Positions 16,508 through 27,837 are shown, numbered from the stretch's first letter. The stretch: 64,000 nt of DNA from Rhodanobacter sp. Root480 (GCF_001426645.1 NZ_LMEX01000001.1:1378755-1442754); one strand, 5' to 3'. The notes: generated by a model not told the origin, from the sequence alone. Made by a program: numbers and translations.

Positions 16508-16759
16508 ATGCACTGGCTATGGGTATTCGTGATTGGTTTGATCGTTGGCCTGGTGGCCAAACTGCTGATGCCGGGCAAGGACCCGGGCGGCTTCATCATC
16601 ACCGCCATCATCGGCATCGCCGGCTCGCTGCTGGCGACATGGGTCGGCCAGAACTTTGGCTGGTATCAGGAAGGACAAACCGCCGGCTTCATCGCCTCGG
16701 TGATCGGCGCCATCGTGCTGCTGTTGCTGTATCACCTGGTCAAGCGCAAAACGACCTGA
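16508..16759 (+). CDS. GlsB/YeaQ/YmgE-family small membrane protein
   Basis: An 83-residue protein with three hydrophobic segments (residues ~3-20, 30-48, 58-77) and the family pattern GLIVGLVAKLLMPGKDPGGF, then GSLLATWVGQNFGWY. The family is known as transglycosylase-associated or general-stress membrane proteins; the molecular role is unclear. ATG 16508 (MHWLWVF) is used because the first membrane segment starts there. A GC hairpin follows the stop. Confidence 0.9.
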   Translation: MHWLWVFVIGLIVGLVAKLLMPGKDPGGFIITAIIGIAGSLLATWVGQNFGWYQEGQTAGFIASVIGAIVLLLLYHLVKRKTT

Positions 16760-16765
16760 CCGTGC

Positions 16766-16792
16766 GCCCGGCGGGGTCTTCCCCCGCCGGGC
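16766..16792. terminator. GC hairpin between convergent genes
   Basis: An 11-bp stem GCCCGGCGGGG/CCCCGCCGGGC with a 5-nt loop fills the gap between the small membrane protein and the DUF937 gene. There is no T run, so intrinsic termination would be weak. Confidence 0.5.
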
Positions 16793-16798
16793 CTCCAC

Positions 16799-17215
16799 TC
16801 AACCCAGCAACTTGCCGGCCAGGCCCTCGAGCGCGCCCAGGTTGAAACCGCCGCCCGCTCCCGGCGCAGCCACCTGGCCGCCAGGTGTCAGGTGATCAAC
16901 GGCGCCCGGCAACACCTGCGAAAGCTGGCCGAGCAACTGGCCCTGATCGACCCCCAACTTGCCTGCCGCCTCCTGCAGAAGCGAACCCAGGCCGCCCTTC
17001 TGCAAGGCCTGGCCCAACTGGTCGCCCGAGACCGGCTGGTTCGACCCGGTGCCCACCCACGACTGCACCGCGTCGCCAAGTCCGTGTTGCTGCAGCATGG
17101 CGATGAGGCCCTGCACGCCGCCGGCGCGCTCGATCAATTGTCCGGCCACCGAAATAAGCGAACCGGCTCCGGCCTGTTGTCCCTGGCCACCCAGCAGATC
17201 ATTGAGCAATGACAT
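16799..17215 (-). CDS. DUF937/YidB-family protein
   Basis: A 138-residue protein beginning MSLLNDLLGGQGQQ and containing LLQEAAGKLGVDQGQLLGQL followed by LPGAVDHLTPGGQ, the pattern of the YidB/DUF937 family. It is rich in Gly, Gln and Leu, has no signal peptide, and its function is unknown. It is monocistronic; AAGGAGAACGACC precedes the ATG. Confidence 0.87.
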   Translation of the reverse strand: MSLLNDLLGGQGQQAGAGSLISVAGQLIERAGGVQGLIAMLQQHGLGDAVQSWVGTGSNQPVSGDQLGQALQKGGLGSLLQEAAGKLGVDQGQLLGQLSQVLPGAVDHLTPGGQVAAPGAGGGFNLGALEGLAGKLLG

Positions 17216-17323
17216 GGTCGTTCTCCTTGTGCACTGTCAGTCGAGGAATGCGCATACATGGAACCGCTCGATCATAGGCCGTAGCCCCAACCATGTCTTG
17301 GCCGCCCATTCACCTCGCCATAA

Positions 17324-17354
17324 AAAAACCGCCGGCTCGATACCGGCGGTTTTT
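17324..17354 (-). terminator. Rho-independent terminator of the cyclophilin gene
   Basis: AAAAACCGCCGG/CCGGCGGTTTTT (17324-17335 with 17343-17354), 7-nt loop, 18 nt past the cyclophilin stop on the minus strand. Confidence 0.88.
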
Positions 17355-17372
17355 GCGTACGGGGTGGACAAC

Positions 17373-17882
17373 TCAGCCGCGCTGGTCGAGCACCGCGTTC
17401 CATTCCGCCACGCGCTCGGACTGCGCCGCCAGCAACGCGTCGACGTCGCCGGACACTTCCACCTTCTCGATCACGTCGCCCTGCTGCACGGCGTTGACCA
17501 CTTTCTGGTCTTCCTCGCCCAGCACTTCGCCGAACACGGTGTGCTTGCCGTCCAGCCACGGCGTGGCGCCATGGGTGATGAAAAACTGGCTGCCATTGGT
17601 GCGCGGGCCGGCGTTGGCCATCGACAGCACGCCGGGCTTGTCGTGGCGCAGCGACGGGTTGAACTCGTCCTCGAACTTGTAGCCCGGGCCGCCGCGGCCG
17701 CTGCCTTCGGGGCAACCGCCCTGGATCATGAAGTCGGCGATCACGCGGTGGAACGACAGGCCGTCGTAGTAACCACGCTTGGCCAGGTTCACGAAACTGG
17801 CCACGGTGACCGGCGCCTTGTCGTCGTGCAGCCGCAGGTGGATCGGGCCGCGGTTGGTGGTGAAGGTGACATTGATGGTCAT
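17373..17882 (-). CDS. cyclophilin-type peptidyl-prolyl isomerase
   Basis: A 169-residue cytosolic cyclophilin. [21 protein letters not shown] holds the catalytic Arg, and [19 protein letters not shown] and GKHTVFGEV complete the active site. It speeds cis-trans proline isomerisation during folding. No signal peptide is seen when ATG 17882 ([12 protein letters not shown]) is used; the frame extends to 17966 without conserved sequence. PpiB-like; the C-terminal stretch [20 protein letters not shown] is longer than in the E. coli enzyme. Confidence 0.93.
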   Translation of the reverse strand: MTINVTFTTNRGPIHLRLHDDKAPVTVASFVNLAKRGYYDGLSFHRVIADFMIQGGCPEGSGRGGPGYKFEDEFNPSLRHDKPGVLSMANAGPRTNGSQFFITHGATPWLDGKHTVFGEVLGEEDQKVVNAVQQGDVIEKVEVSGDVDALLAAQSERVAEWNAVLDQRG

Positions 17883-18067
17883 CGATAGTCCTTGAGGTCG
17901 GAAACGGTTTGCGCCCATGGCCATGGACGAGGGGCTTGCATCAAAACGAGCCGCCGGGGTCACCAAGAATAACCCAGGCCCTTCCGCGACGCAGTGCGCT
18001 CGGCTACCTCCGCAGCATGCGGTGGCGCGGGTGAAAACCGCGCGACCTCATCCACGGCGGCCGGAAA

Positions 18068-19126
18068 CTAGCTGAGCGAAACCACGGCCTGCGTCCGGCT
18101 GCTCTCCAGCGCGGCCTCGATGATGCGCACGTTCAGCAAGGTATCGGCCAGCGCCACCGGCGAAGGCGCACCCTCGCGCACATGCCGATAGACGCCCGCG
18201 AAGAACGACTGGTAGTGGCCCGCCGGCGAGGGAAACCGGCGGCGTTCGTCGCGGCCATCGACGCAGGTGTGCAGAACGCCATGCTCCGTCACCGGCTCCC
18301 GGCCCCAGTCAGCGACATTCGGCGAGATGCCCTGATCCAGCATGTCGGCCTGCACGTCGGCGCGGGATTTCAGGAACGAGCCCTCCGCGCCATGCACCAC
18401 GAATCCGGGTACCGGCTCCAGCGCCAGCAGGCTGCTCTTCAGTCGTACGGTAAACGCGCCGTACAGCAGCGTCAGGTCGAAATAGTCGTTGACCACCGAG
18501 CCGGGCCGGTGGGTGCGCAGCACTGCGAAAACACGCTCCGGCCTGCCGAACAGGCAGATCGCCTGGTCGATCAGATGCGGGCCAAGGTCGTAGATGACGC
18601 CCGTGCCCAGCTGATCGACCTCCTTGTGCGCCTTCGCGCTGAGGTTTTTTTCGTAGCGGTCGTAATGGAATTCCGCCTCGATCAGCTGCCCCAGCAGTCC
18701 CTTTTCGACAACCTCCCGCACGGCCAGGAAATCGCTGTCCCAGCGGCGATTCTGGAATGCGACCAGCTTGCGGTCCTGCCGTGCGGCCAGTTCGACCATC
18801 TCGGCGGCCTGTGCGGACGTCACCGAGAAAGGCTTCTCCACCACCACATGCTTGCCCGCCAGCAGGGCCATCCGCACGTGCTCGAAATGGTCCACATTCG
18901 GCGTGTTCACCACGACCAGCTCGATGGCCGGGTCCGCCAGCATCGCCTCGACCGAATCGTACGAGCGGATGTCGGGATAGGTGTTCGCAACGCGCTTGGC
19001 ATGGCGTTCCACCACGGCGTGCAACGAGAACTCGTCCATTGCATGCAGGAACGGCGCCTGGAACATCCGACCCGACATGCCGAACGCGCACAGTCCGGTG
19101 ACGATGGGGCGCTTGTTTTCCGCCAT
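18068..19126 (-). CDS. Gfo/Idh/MocA-family oxidoreductase
   Basis: A 352-residue NAD(P)-dependent sugar or inositol dehydrogenase-like enzyme. An N-terminal Rossmann motif GLCAFGMSGRMFQAPFLHAM is followed by VVNTPNVDHFEHVRMALLAGKH and the family EKP motif in VVVEKPFSVTSAQA. The C-terminal domain contains GTGVIYDLGPHLIDQA with the conserved Asp/His. It resembles YdgJ/YvaA-type proteins; the substrate cannot be read from the sequence. ATG 19126 (MAENKRPIV) is chosen over upstream extensions that enter repeat DNA. Confidence 0.88.
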   Translation of the reverse strand: MAENKRPIVTGLCAFGMSGRMFQAPFLHAMDEFSLHAVVERHAKRVANTYPDIRSYDSVEAMLADPAIELVVVNTPNVDHFEHVRMALLAGKHVVVEKPFSVTSAQAAEMVELAARQDRKLVAFQNRRWDSDFLAVREVVEKGLLGQLIEAEFHYDRYEKNLSAKAHKEVDQLGTGVIYDLGPHLIDQAICLFGRPERVFAVLRTHRPGSVVNDYFDLTLLYGAFTVRLKSSLLALEPVPGFVVHGAEGSFLKSRADVQADMLDQGISPNVADWGREPVTEHGVLHTCVDGRDERRRFPSPAGHYQSFFAGVYRHVREGAPSPVALADTLLNVRIIEAALESSRTQAVVSLS

Positions 19127-19261
19127 GGGGTAGCTCCGTGATGGTTTGGCTTGGGGAGATGCGGTTGGGCTGTGCGTCGGCTGAGGGACGCTGGACGTTC
19201 GGGAGTATTGCAGCCGCAAAGTGCGGGCGCATTGATGTGGTTTTTGTTCGGCGTTGAGGAG

Positions 19262-19386
19262 CGCCCCCATCCGCCCTGCCGGGCACCTTCCCCCTTTATA
19301 CGGAGGAAGGAAACTGGCCGTTTCGAGGAGTCCGATCGCTTCCTTCCCCCGCTTGCGGGGGAAGGTGCCGAAGGCGGAAGGGGGCC
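19262..19386. repeat. inverted pair of CCCCCGC-type repeats
   Basis: GCCCCCATCCGCC...GGCACCTTCCCCC (from 19262) is mirrored by GGGGGAAGGTGCCGAAGGCGG...GGGCCC (to 19386). A central hairpin CTTCCCCCGC/GCGGGGGAAG lies at 19343-19363. The same unit recurs at 30150-30345. The rest of 19127-19407 shows no gene. Confidence 0.8.
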
Positions 19387-19407
19387 CGATCTTCAGCACA
19401 CCCCAAA

Positions 19408-19680
19408 TCAATCCGCCGCCGGCGACTTCCTGCGCCGCACCGGCTTGGCCTCGCTGGCGGCAATCAGCTGCTGCAGATACGCGATGCCCTCCTCCTCGGG
19501 AAAGAACGCCACCACGTCGGCCACGGTCAGGCCATAGCGCTTGCGCAGGGACAGAAAATCCGCCCTTGCGTTGGCGAGTCGCTGGTCGGCGACGGGGACA
19601 TCAGCGGGAAGGTGCTCCTTGCGATCGATGGCGGCGAGTTCCTCCTGGAAGCGCCGGAATGCATCGTTGGGGACGGTCAT
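19408..19680 (-). CDS. conserved-looking small hypothetical protein
   Basis: A 90-residue protein, Ala- and charge-rich. The first half (FRRFQEELAAIDRKEHLP) looks helical. The second half, SLRKRYGLTVADVVAFFPEE, contains a KYGLT-like turn seen in many DNA-associated helices, and the C-terminus is basic (KPVRRRKSPAAD). I do not recognise the family. Start ATG 19680 (MTVPNDAF) is chosen over frames running to 19833. It lies alone between a repeat region and the ABC exporter gene. Confidence 0.6.
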   Translation of the reverse strand: MTVPNDAFRRFQEELAAIDRKEHLPADVPVADQRLANARADFLSLRKRYGLTVADVVAFFPEEEGIAYLQQLIAASEAKPVRRRKSPAAD

Positions 19681-19762
19681 GAAACTCGAAGGTGCGGGAT
19701 GGCGAAGGCCGATATTGTCGCATGACTCGAGCCAACGGCTGGCTGCCGCGCGGATTCGCTCC

Positions 19763-21604
<1,842 letters not shown>

Positions 21605-21680
21605 GGGGAGGCAACGAGCGGGGGATGGGATAACTTGCGTGTCCGCGCCGGGTTTCGCAAGGGCCTGTGGAACCGACTTC

Positions 21681-21758
21681 TGTGGGAGCGACTTCAGTCG
21701 CGATGCTTTTGCTTTGAAACTCCCGACCAAGAGCATCGCGACTGAAGTCGCTCCCACA
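21681..21758. repeat. inverted REP pair between ABC exporter and MscS genes
   Basis: 26-bp perfect arms TGTGGGAGCGACTTCAGTCG + CGATGC (21681-21706, inverse at 21733-21758), 26-nt loop; same family as at 15071 and 38943. It lies in a divergent promoter region rather than after a gene. Confidence 0.92.
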
Positions 21759-21859
21759 TGATGGGGCCATCGGCACGAACATGAACGCCAGCCGCCGCAA
21801 CCGGCACGTACGCGCCGGCCGCGATTGACCGCCTGCGGCGGCGCTCCGATCATGCACGG

Positions 21860-24268
21860 ATGCCTATCCTGCTCCGCTGTCTCCTGCTTCTGCTGCTGAG
21901 CTTCGGCAGCAGCCTTTCATTGGCCCAGACCGGCGATCCGTCGCCGGCCGCCGCCACGCCGACGGCCACACCGGCGCAATCGCTGGATCAACTCACCGAA
22001 CAACTCGATTCGGTGCGGGCCGATCTCAAGAGCAAGGATGGCAATCCGCCGCTGGCCGACCTGCGCGCCACCGCCCTGGGCGTGCAGGACCAGGCGCGCC
22101 AGCTGGCCGCCAGTCTGGCGCCGCAAATGATGGCCTTGCAGGCGCAATTGACCGTGCTGGGGCCGGCGCCGGCCAGCGGCGCACCCGCCGAAGCGTCCGA
22201 GGTTGCCGCACAACGACGCCAACTGGACCGGGCGCAGACCAACCTGGACGCGCAGATCAAGCAGGCGCAGTTGCTCAGCCAGAACGCATTGCAACTGGCC
22301 GCGCAGATCAGCGGCATGCGCAACGACCAGTTTCAGGCGAGGTTGGCCTCGCGTACGGCCACGCCGTTCAGCGGTGCGTTCTGGCTCGATGTGGCGCGCA
22401 CCTTGCCGGGCGACACCCAGCGGCTCAAACGGCTTGGCGTTCGCCTTGGCAATGCGTGGAGCGACGCGTGGCAGCCGCCCAACCGGAAACCGTTGCTGCT
22501 TTGCCTGATCGGCGCGGTGCTGCTGCTCGGCGGCGGCCGCTGGGCGCTGGAACGGGCGCTGCTGGGGCTGGCCAAGCGCCATGTTCCGGATGGCCATCTG
22601 CGGCGCAGCGCGATGGCCACGGCGGTGGCGCTGACGGCCGTCTTCACCACCGGCCTGGCGGCGGAGCTGGCCTACCTCGGGCTGAACTGGAACGACATCC
22701 TCGACGACGACACCGCCACGCTGGCCCATACCGCGGTGCAACTGGTGTGCTTTGCGGCGTACGTGGTGGGGCTGGGCCGGGCGCTGCTCTCGGTGCGGCG
22801 CCCGTCGTGGCGGCTGCCGGCGTTGACCGACCGGGTCGCGCAGTGCCTGCGTCCGTTTCCCTGGTGGCTGGGCGCGGCGGCGCTGGCATTTGGCCTGTTC
22901 GACCGCGCCAGCCGCACGATCGGCACCAGCCTGCCCGCCACGGTAGCGGCGCGCGGCCTGTTTGCACTGGTCGTCAGCGGCTTGATCGGCATGGCGCTGA
23001 TGCGGATGCATCGCACGCGCCTGGCATCAGCCAGCAGCGGCTCCGAACCACAACATCGCCCCGTGTGGGTAGGCATCCTGATGGCCGCCGCCACGCTGGC
23101 CGTGGTGCTCTGCTGGCTGGCAGTGGCGACCGGCTTCATTGCGCTGGCATTTTTCCTGGCCAGGGAAATGCTGTGGGTGGGCGTGATCGTGGCATCCACC
23201 TACCTGTTGATCCATCTGCTGACGGATCTGGTCACGGCCCTGCTGGCGCCGCAGGGCCGTGGCGGCCAGCGTCTGCAAAGCACGTTCGACCTGCGGCCGC
23301 ACACGTTGGAGCAGGCGGTGATCGTGCTGAATGCCGTCCTGCGGGTGACTCTGGTGCTGCTGGCGCTGGCGACCGTGCTGACGCCGTTCGGCGCCGGCCC
23401 CGGCGACCTGATCACCAGCGCGAAGCAAACGTTCGGCAACCTCAAGCTGGGTGATCTGGCGATCGATCCGGGCAGCATCTTCACCGCCGCGCTGGTGTTC
23501 GCGATCGGCTGGTACACGCTGCGCAGACTCAAATGCTGGCTGCGCGACAAACTGCTGCCGAGCTCCACCATGGAGCTCGGCATGCAGGAATCGCTGGTTA
23601 CCCTGCTCGGCTACCTAGGCAGCATGCTGGTGTTCGTGCTGACGCTGGCTGCGTTGCATGTGGATCTGAAAAGCATCGCCTGGATCGTCAGCGCGCTGTC
23701 GGTGGGTATCGGTTTCGGCCTGCAGGCGATCGTGCAGAACTTCATCTCCGGCCTGATCCTGCTGGTGGAGCGGCCGGTGAAGGTGGGCGACTGGGTCAGC
23801 CTGTCGTCGGACGTCGAGGGCGACATCCAGCGCATCAACGTGCGCGCCACCGAAATCCGCATGGGTGACCGCTCCACCGTGATCGTGCCCAACTCGCAAC
23901 TGATCACCCAGAACGTGCGCAACGTGACCCTCGCCAACGCGCTGGGCCGCGTGCAGATCGTGCTGCCGCTGCCGCTGGATACCGACGCGGGCAAGGTGCG
24001 GTCATTGGTGCTGGAGGTGCTGCAGGCGCATCCGGCCACGCTGGACTCGCCCGCGCCGCTGGTGCAGCTGTCCGGCATCGACGCCAACTCGATGACCTTC
24101 AGTTGCACCGCCTACGTCAACAGCCCGCGCGACGTGGGCAGCGTGAAAAGCGACCTGCTGTTCGAACTGCTCGACCGCCTGCGCAAGGCCGGGCTCCAGC
24201 TGGCGCGCACGCAAAGCATGCTGGTGCGCACGCTGCCGCTGCCCGGGGACGCCGAACCCACGGGCTGA
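21860..24268 (+). CDS. MscS-family mechanosensitive channel with DUF3772 N-terminus
   Basis: An 802-residue inner-membrane protein. It has a signal peptide (1-22, LSLAQ) and a periplasmic coiled-coil-rich DUF3772 region (to ~residue 205). Multiple transmembrane helices (~210-600) follow, then the MscS core. VSALSVGIGFGLQAIVQNFI is the pore helix and LLVERPVKVGDWVSL starts the beta domain, followed by VPNSQLITQNVRN. Such large MscS relatives gate in response to membrane tension during hypo-osmotic shock. It is followed after 45 nt by the convergent esterase gene without a clear terminator. Confidence 0.92.
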   Translation: MPILLRCLLLLLLSFGSSLSLAQTGDPSPAAATPTATPAQSLDQLTEQLDSVRADLKSKDGNPPLADLRATALGVQDQARQLAASLAPQMMALQAQLTVLGPAPASGAPAEASEVAAQRRQLDRAQTNLDAQIKQAQLLSQNALQLAAQISGMRNDQFQARLASRTATPFSGAFWLDVARTLPGDTQRLKRLGVRLGNAWSDAWQPPNRKPLLLCLIGAVLLLGGGRWALERALLGLAKRHVPDGHLRRSAMATAVALTAVFTTGLAAELAYLGLNWNDILDDDTATLAHTAVQLVCFAAYVVGLGRALLSVRRPSWRLPALTDRVAQCLRPFPWWLGAAALAFGLFDRASRTIGTSLPATVAARGLFALVVSGLIGMALMRMHRTRLASASSGSEPQHRPVWVGILMAAATLAVVLCWLAVATGFIALAFFLAREMLWVGVIVASTYLLIHLLTDLVTALLAPQGRGGQRLQSTFDLRPHTLEQAVIVLNAVLRVTLVLLALATVLTPFGAGPGDLITSAKQTFGNLKLGDLAIDPGSIFTAALVFAIGWYTLRRLKCWLRDKLLPSSTMELGMQESLVTLLGYLGSMLVFVLTLAALHVDLKSIAWIVSALSVGIGFGLQAIVQNFISGLILLVERPVKVGDWVSLSSDVEGDIQRINVRATEIRMGDRSTVIVPNSQLITQNVRNVTLANALGRVQIVLPLPLDTDAGKVRSLVLEVLQAHPATLDSPAPLVQLSGIDANSMTFSCTAYVNSPRDVGSVKSDLLFELLDRLRKAGLQLARTQSMLVRTLPLPGDAEPTG

Positions 24269-24313
24269 GCCGGTAGTTGCAACCCGCGGCAGGCTAACCG
24301 GCGGGCCGGAAAT

Positions 24314-25960
24314 TCAGGGCGTGGCGACAGGCTTCAGCCTTGAATCCGGTCGCGCGACGGCATACATCGCCCAGCTGATCTGCTTGAGCAGGCCGTGGTG
24401 GTCGTCGCCGATCCAGTACACATTGCCGTGGGTGCGGTCGGGCAGGAAACGGAACTCGGACTTCGCACCCAGACCATCGAGCACAGCCTTCAGCTTGTGC
24501 GCGGAGCCGTCGAGGTAGAACGTGTCGGCGGTGCCCACGTAGAGATGAATCTTGCCGTCCAGGTCGGGTTTCAGCTCGGGCCACTGCTGCTGCAGGCGGT
24601 ACGCAATGTCGTAGTGGTCGCGCCAGTATGACACCACCGCCGGATCAACGTCGCCGGTGTCGCGATCGAACATCGGCACAGGCCGGCCATCCTTGCCGCG
24701 CGGCGAGAACACCCACTCGAACGAGGCCAGCTGGCCGCCGTAGCTGCCCAGCACGCGTTCAAGCTTCGCGAACTGCTCGAACGTACCCAGCACCTTGTCG
24801 TGGTTGCGCACCAGCGGGTAGGCCGAGCCGTCGGCGCGGCGATAGACATTGGCATGCGGCGCGTACAGGTCGACGCCGGTGAAGTCGTGGAAGTCGCTGG
24901 GGTCGGGCGAGGTCGACCAGGTGCCGCCGAAGACCTTCGGATAGCGCGTCTGCAGCCACAACGTGGCCCAGCCACCGGAGGAGTGGCCGTTGAGGAAGCG
25001 ACCGTTGACGTCACCGTCCATGCGGTAATGCGCTTCGAGATGCGGGATCAGCTCGGTGGTCAGCGCCTGTCCCCACGGGCCGTTGTTGACCGAGTCGGCA
25101 AACTCGTGGGTGCCGGTGGGGCTGGACTCATCCAGGAACACCCAGATCATCGGCGGCATCTGCTGCTTCGCCATCGCCGTGTAGACGGTGACGATGGGGC
25201 GGATCACGCGATCGTTGTTGCCGCCGAAACCCTGGGTGTAATAGACCGTGGGGTAGCGGGTGGCGGCATTGGCGTCGTAGCCGGGCGGCGTCAGTACCCA
25301 GCCGCGCATGTGGATCGGCCGGCCCCAGAACGCGCTCAGCAGCGGGCTGGTGAAATCGACCAAGTGCGCGTGCGGGCGTGCCGCGGCCACGTTTTCGCGC
25401 ATCGCCGGCGACGCCGACAGCGGCACGGTCCATGGGTCATCGTCTGCCGGCAAGGCCTTCGCCAGCTTCAGTTTCGGCACACCGGCGGCGGGCAGATGCA
25501 GCTTGACCACCTCGCTGACCAGGTCGCCGGCGCCACGCCCCAGGTAGTTGTAGTCGTGGTTCACGTCCAGCACGGCCTGCACCAGGTAATCGCCCGGGGG
25601 CAGCTGCGACCAGCCGGCGGGATACGCCATGTGTTCGGGGTCGACGTCGATCGTCTTCCCCGGCACCCAGTGCTCCACCTCGCGTGCCGCCACGCTGGTG
25701 ACCGTGCCGCTGAACGGATCGGCATCCACCGATTCGACCACGCTGCTCTTGCCCTTCGATTCTGCCTTGGCGGCCGCTTCGGCCACTTTCGCGTCTGTCG
25801 CGAACAGCAGCAGCCGGCCCGAGGTCGGTTGCGCGCCGTTGGTTCCGAGTTCGACCCGGATGTAGTGATGATCCAGTGCGTGGTCGCCGCGCGCCTGGGC
25901 AGCGCCAACCAGCAACCCGAACGACAGCAGGACCGCCACCGCATGATGCCGATACTTCAT
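24314..25960 (-). CDS. secreted putative esterase, alpha/beta-hydrolase (esterase D-like)
   Basis: A 548-residue protein with a signal peptide (GAAQA, residue ~23). The N-terminal ~180 residues are a beta-rich domain of unknown role. The C-terminal catalytic domain is of the putative-esterase type: WVLTPPGYDANAATRYPTVY, the nucleophile serine in NGHSSGGWATLW, and a late His in PDRTHGNVYW. It likely hydrolyses a carboxylic ester in the periplasm or outside; the substrate is unknown. ATG 25960 is chosen because the signal peptide begins there; the frame continues into the inverted repeat upstream. Confidence 0.85.
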   Translation of the reverse strand: MKYRHHAVAVLLSFGLLVGAAQARGDHALDHHYIRVELGTNGAQPTSGRLLLFATDAKVAEAAAKAESKGKSSVVESVDADPFSGTVTSVAAREVEHWVPGKTIDVDPEHMAYPAGWSQLPPGDYLVQAVLDVNHDYNYLGRGAGDLVSEVVKLHLPAAGVPKLKLAKALPADDDPWTVPLSASPAMRENVAAARPHAHLVDFTSPLLSAFWGRPIHMRGWVLTPPGYDANAATRYPTVYYTQGFGGNNDRVIRPIVTVYTAMAKQQMPPMIWVFLDESSPTGTHEFADSVNNGPWGQALTTELIPHLEAHYRMDGDVNGRFLNGHSSGGWATLWLQTRYPKVFGGTWSTSPDPSDFHDFTGVDLYAPHANVYRRADGSAYPLVRNHDKVLGTFEQFAKLERVLGSYGGQLASFEWVFSPRGKDGRPVPMFDRDTGDVDPAVVSYWRDHYDIAYRLQQQWPELKPDLDGKIHLYVGTADTFYLDGSAHKLKAVLDGLGAKSEFRFLPDRTHGNVYWIGDDHHGLLKQISWAMYAVARPDSRLKPVATP

Positions 25961-25978
25961 GTCCCTTCCCCTTGGAGT

Positions 25979-26130
25979 GTGGGCGGTAGAAACTTTCGAG
26001 GCGAAAAAGTGGTTGCGTGAGGACAGATTTTTGCCGATTTGCCGGCCCGTGGTGGTTCCATGGGCCAAGAAGCGGCGGAAATATGGACCACGCAACCGCT
26101 TTTGCAGCCCGGAAGATTTCTACCGCCCAC
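25979..26130. repeat. 152-bp nested inverted repeat
   Basis: The outer arms GTGGGCGGTAGAAA/TTTCTACCGCCCAC (25979-25992 with 26117-26130) are perfect. The inner arms AAAAGTGGTTGCGTG/CACGCAACCGCTTTT (26005-26019 with 26089-26103) have one mismatch. A small central stem GGCCC/GGGCC sits near 26045-26067. It fills the gap between the serine hydrolase stop and the esterase start and shares no sequence with the 5572-5865 element. Confidence 0.8.
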
Positions 26131-26175
26131 GCTCCTAGCCTGAGCGCCGCGAACAGCGCGGTGGTGGATCAGTTA

Positions 26176-27837
26176 TCAGTGGTTCGCCGGCTTCAATCGC
26201 AAATCCTGGAAATCGAAACTGAAATCGGTTAGCGGCGAGATTGGCTCCATCCGCACCTCGCGCACGGCCCCGTCCGGGTCCAGCGCGTAGCTGACGAACG
26301 CATCGGCATTCAGCGTGCGGTCGTCCCAGCGCACCACGAAGGTGTCGTGCTGCCACGGCGTCATGGTGCCGACCAGTTGCGCGGTCTTGCTGAAGCGCAT
26401 GCGCAGCTTGCCGTTCTCCTGGCTGACGATGATGTCGCCGTACCAGGGGTCGCGGTAGGTGCCGGCGTATTTCGCCAGCGGCAGCGAGGGCTTGCTGTGC
26501 TTGTCGCGGGCGGCCTCGTGTTTGGCGAAGCTGTCGTCGGCATGGGCCTGAGATTTCTTCACCGCCTTGGTATAGACGGCCACCCAGTCCGTCTTATGAT
26601 CGCGGTTCAGGTAGGCATCCAGCACGCGGTAGGTTACCGCGTTGAAGGCCGCGCCCGATTCGGCATTGGTCAACACCACTACGCCCAGGTGCTGGTCGGG
26701 CACCAGGGTCACCCGCGACACCATGCCGGGCCAGCCGCCGGTGTGCCACACCAGCCGTTGTCCGCGGTAGTCGGACAGGAACCACGACTCGCCGTAGCCG
26801 GAGAACTTCGGCGTCAGCGGCGCCAGCTCGGGAATCGACGGTTTGCGGATAGTGATGGGCGTCAGCATGCTCCACATCTGCTGCTGGCTCTTCTCGGAAA
26901 ACAGCCGTTGCGACTTGCCGTCCGTACCCTTGGTGGGCAGGACGCCGCCGGCCAGTTGCACGTTCATCCACTTGGCCATGTCGTGCACGCTGGCATAGAT
27001 GCCGCCGGCGCCCGGATCGTTGAGCCAGGCCATCGGCGGCACCGGCTGCAGATCCTTGAAATCGGCCTTGGCGTGCCCCGTGGCCACATCCATCCCGGGT
27101 TTGATGTAGGTCTTGTCGATCAGCGACTCGTCCATGCCCACCGGCTTGAAGATGTGGTCGCGCACATAGTCGGCATAGCTCTGCCCGGACGCTTCCTCGA
27201 TCACCAGCGTGGCCACCGCGAACAGGATGTTGTCGTAGGCATAGCCACTGCGGAAACCATTGGCGATCGGCACATGCGCCAACCGCTGCACCACCTCCTT
27301 GGTGGTGTATGAGGTGGGCGGCCAATACAGCAGATCACCCGCGCCCAGCGACAGACCGCTGCGATGCGCCAGCAAATCGCGGATACGCATCTCGTGGGTA
27401 ATGTACGGGTCGGACATGCGGAACCACGGCAGATGGTCGATCACCCGGTCGTCCATGTTCAGCTTGCCCGCCTCGGCCAGCTGCTGCAGCGAGGCGGCGG
27501 TGAACGCCTTGGTATTGGAGGCGATCGCGAACAAGGTGTGCGCATCGACGGCGTCGGGTTTACCCAGCTCGCGCTGGCCGAAGCCCCGCGCCAGCACCAC
27601 GTTGCCGTCCTTGACGATCGCCACGGCGATGCCGGGCACGTCGAACGCCTTGCGCGCGCTTTCCACATACGCATCGAAATCCTGCAACTGCGCGGGCAGC
27701 AGCGGGCGTACCTGGTCGTTGGTGGAGATGGGCAGCTGCGGTATCGAGGAGGTCGGCGCCTGCGCCGCGGCACCCAACGTGGCGACGCACAACGCGCACG
27801 CCACCGAGAGGCGCAAGACAAGAGGTCGCTGCAGCAT
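26176..27837 (-). CDS. serine hydrolase of the beta-lactamase class C family
   Basis: A 553-residue secreted enzyme with a signal peptide (GAAAQA, ~residue 26). The active-site Ser and Lys are in AIASNTKAFTAASLQQL (SxxK type), the Tyr in YAYDNILFAVATL, and HTGGWPG stands in for the KTG triad. The C-terminal ~110 residues match the DUF3471-like lipocalin domain often attached to these proteins (KYAGTYRDPWYGDI). It could be a D-aminopeptidase, esterase or beta-lactamase relative; resistance should not be assumed. ATG 27837 has GGAG 6 nt upstream and is preferred to 27849. It is separated from the downstream esterase gene by a nested repeat. Confidence 0.88.
   Translation of the reverse strand: MLQRPLVLRLSVACALCVATLGAAAQAPTSSIPQLPISTNDQVRPLLPAQLQDFDAYVESARKAFDVPGIAVAIVKDGNVVLARGFGQRELGKPDAVDAHTLFAIASNTKAFTAASLQQLAEAGKLNMDDRVIDHLPWFRMSDPYITHEMRIRDLLAHRSGLSLGAGDLLYWPPTSYTTKEVVQRLAHVPIANGFRSGYAYDNILFAVATLVIEEASGQSYADYVRDHIFKPVGMDESLIDKTYIKPGMDVATGHAKADFKDLQPVPPMAWLNDPGAGGIYASVHDMAKWMNVQLAGGVLPTKGTDGKSQRLFSEKSQQQMWSMLTPITIRKPSIPELAPLTPKFSGYGESWFLSDYRGQRLVWHTGGWPGMVSRVTLVPDQHLGVVVLTNAESGAAFNAVTYRVLDAYLNRDHKTDWVAVYTKAVKKSQAHADDSFAKHEAARDKHSKPSLPLAKYAGTYRDPWYGDIIVSQENGKLRMRFSKTAQLVGTMTPWQHDTFVVRWDDRTLNADAFVSYALDPDGAVREVRMEPISPLTDFSFDFQDLRLKPANH

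Noticed and set aside
26176..27837. antibiotic-resistance beta-lactamase
   Set aside because: The SxxK/Tyr/HTG pattern with a lipocalin-like C-terminal domain is shared by many peptidases and esterases of this fold; resistance is not supported.
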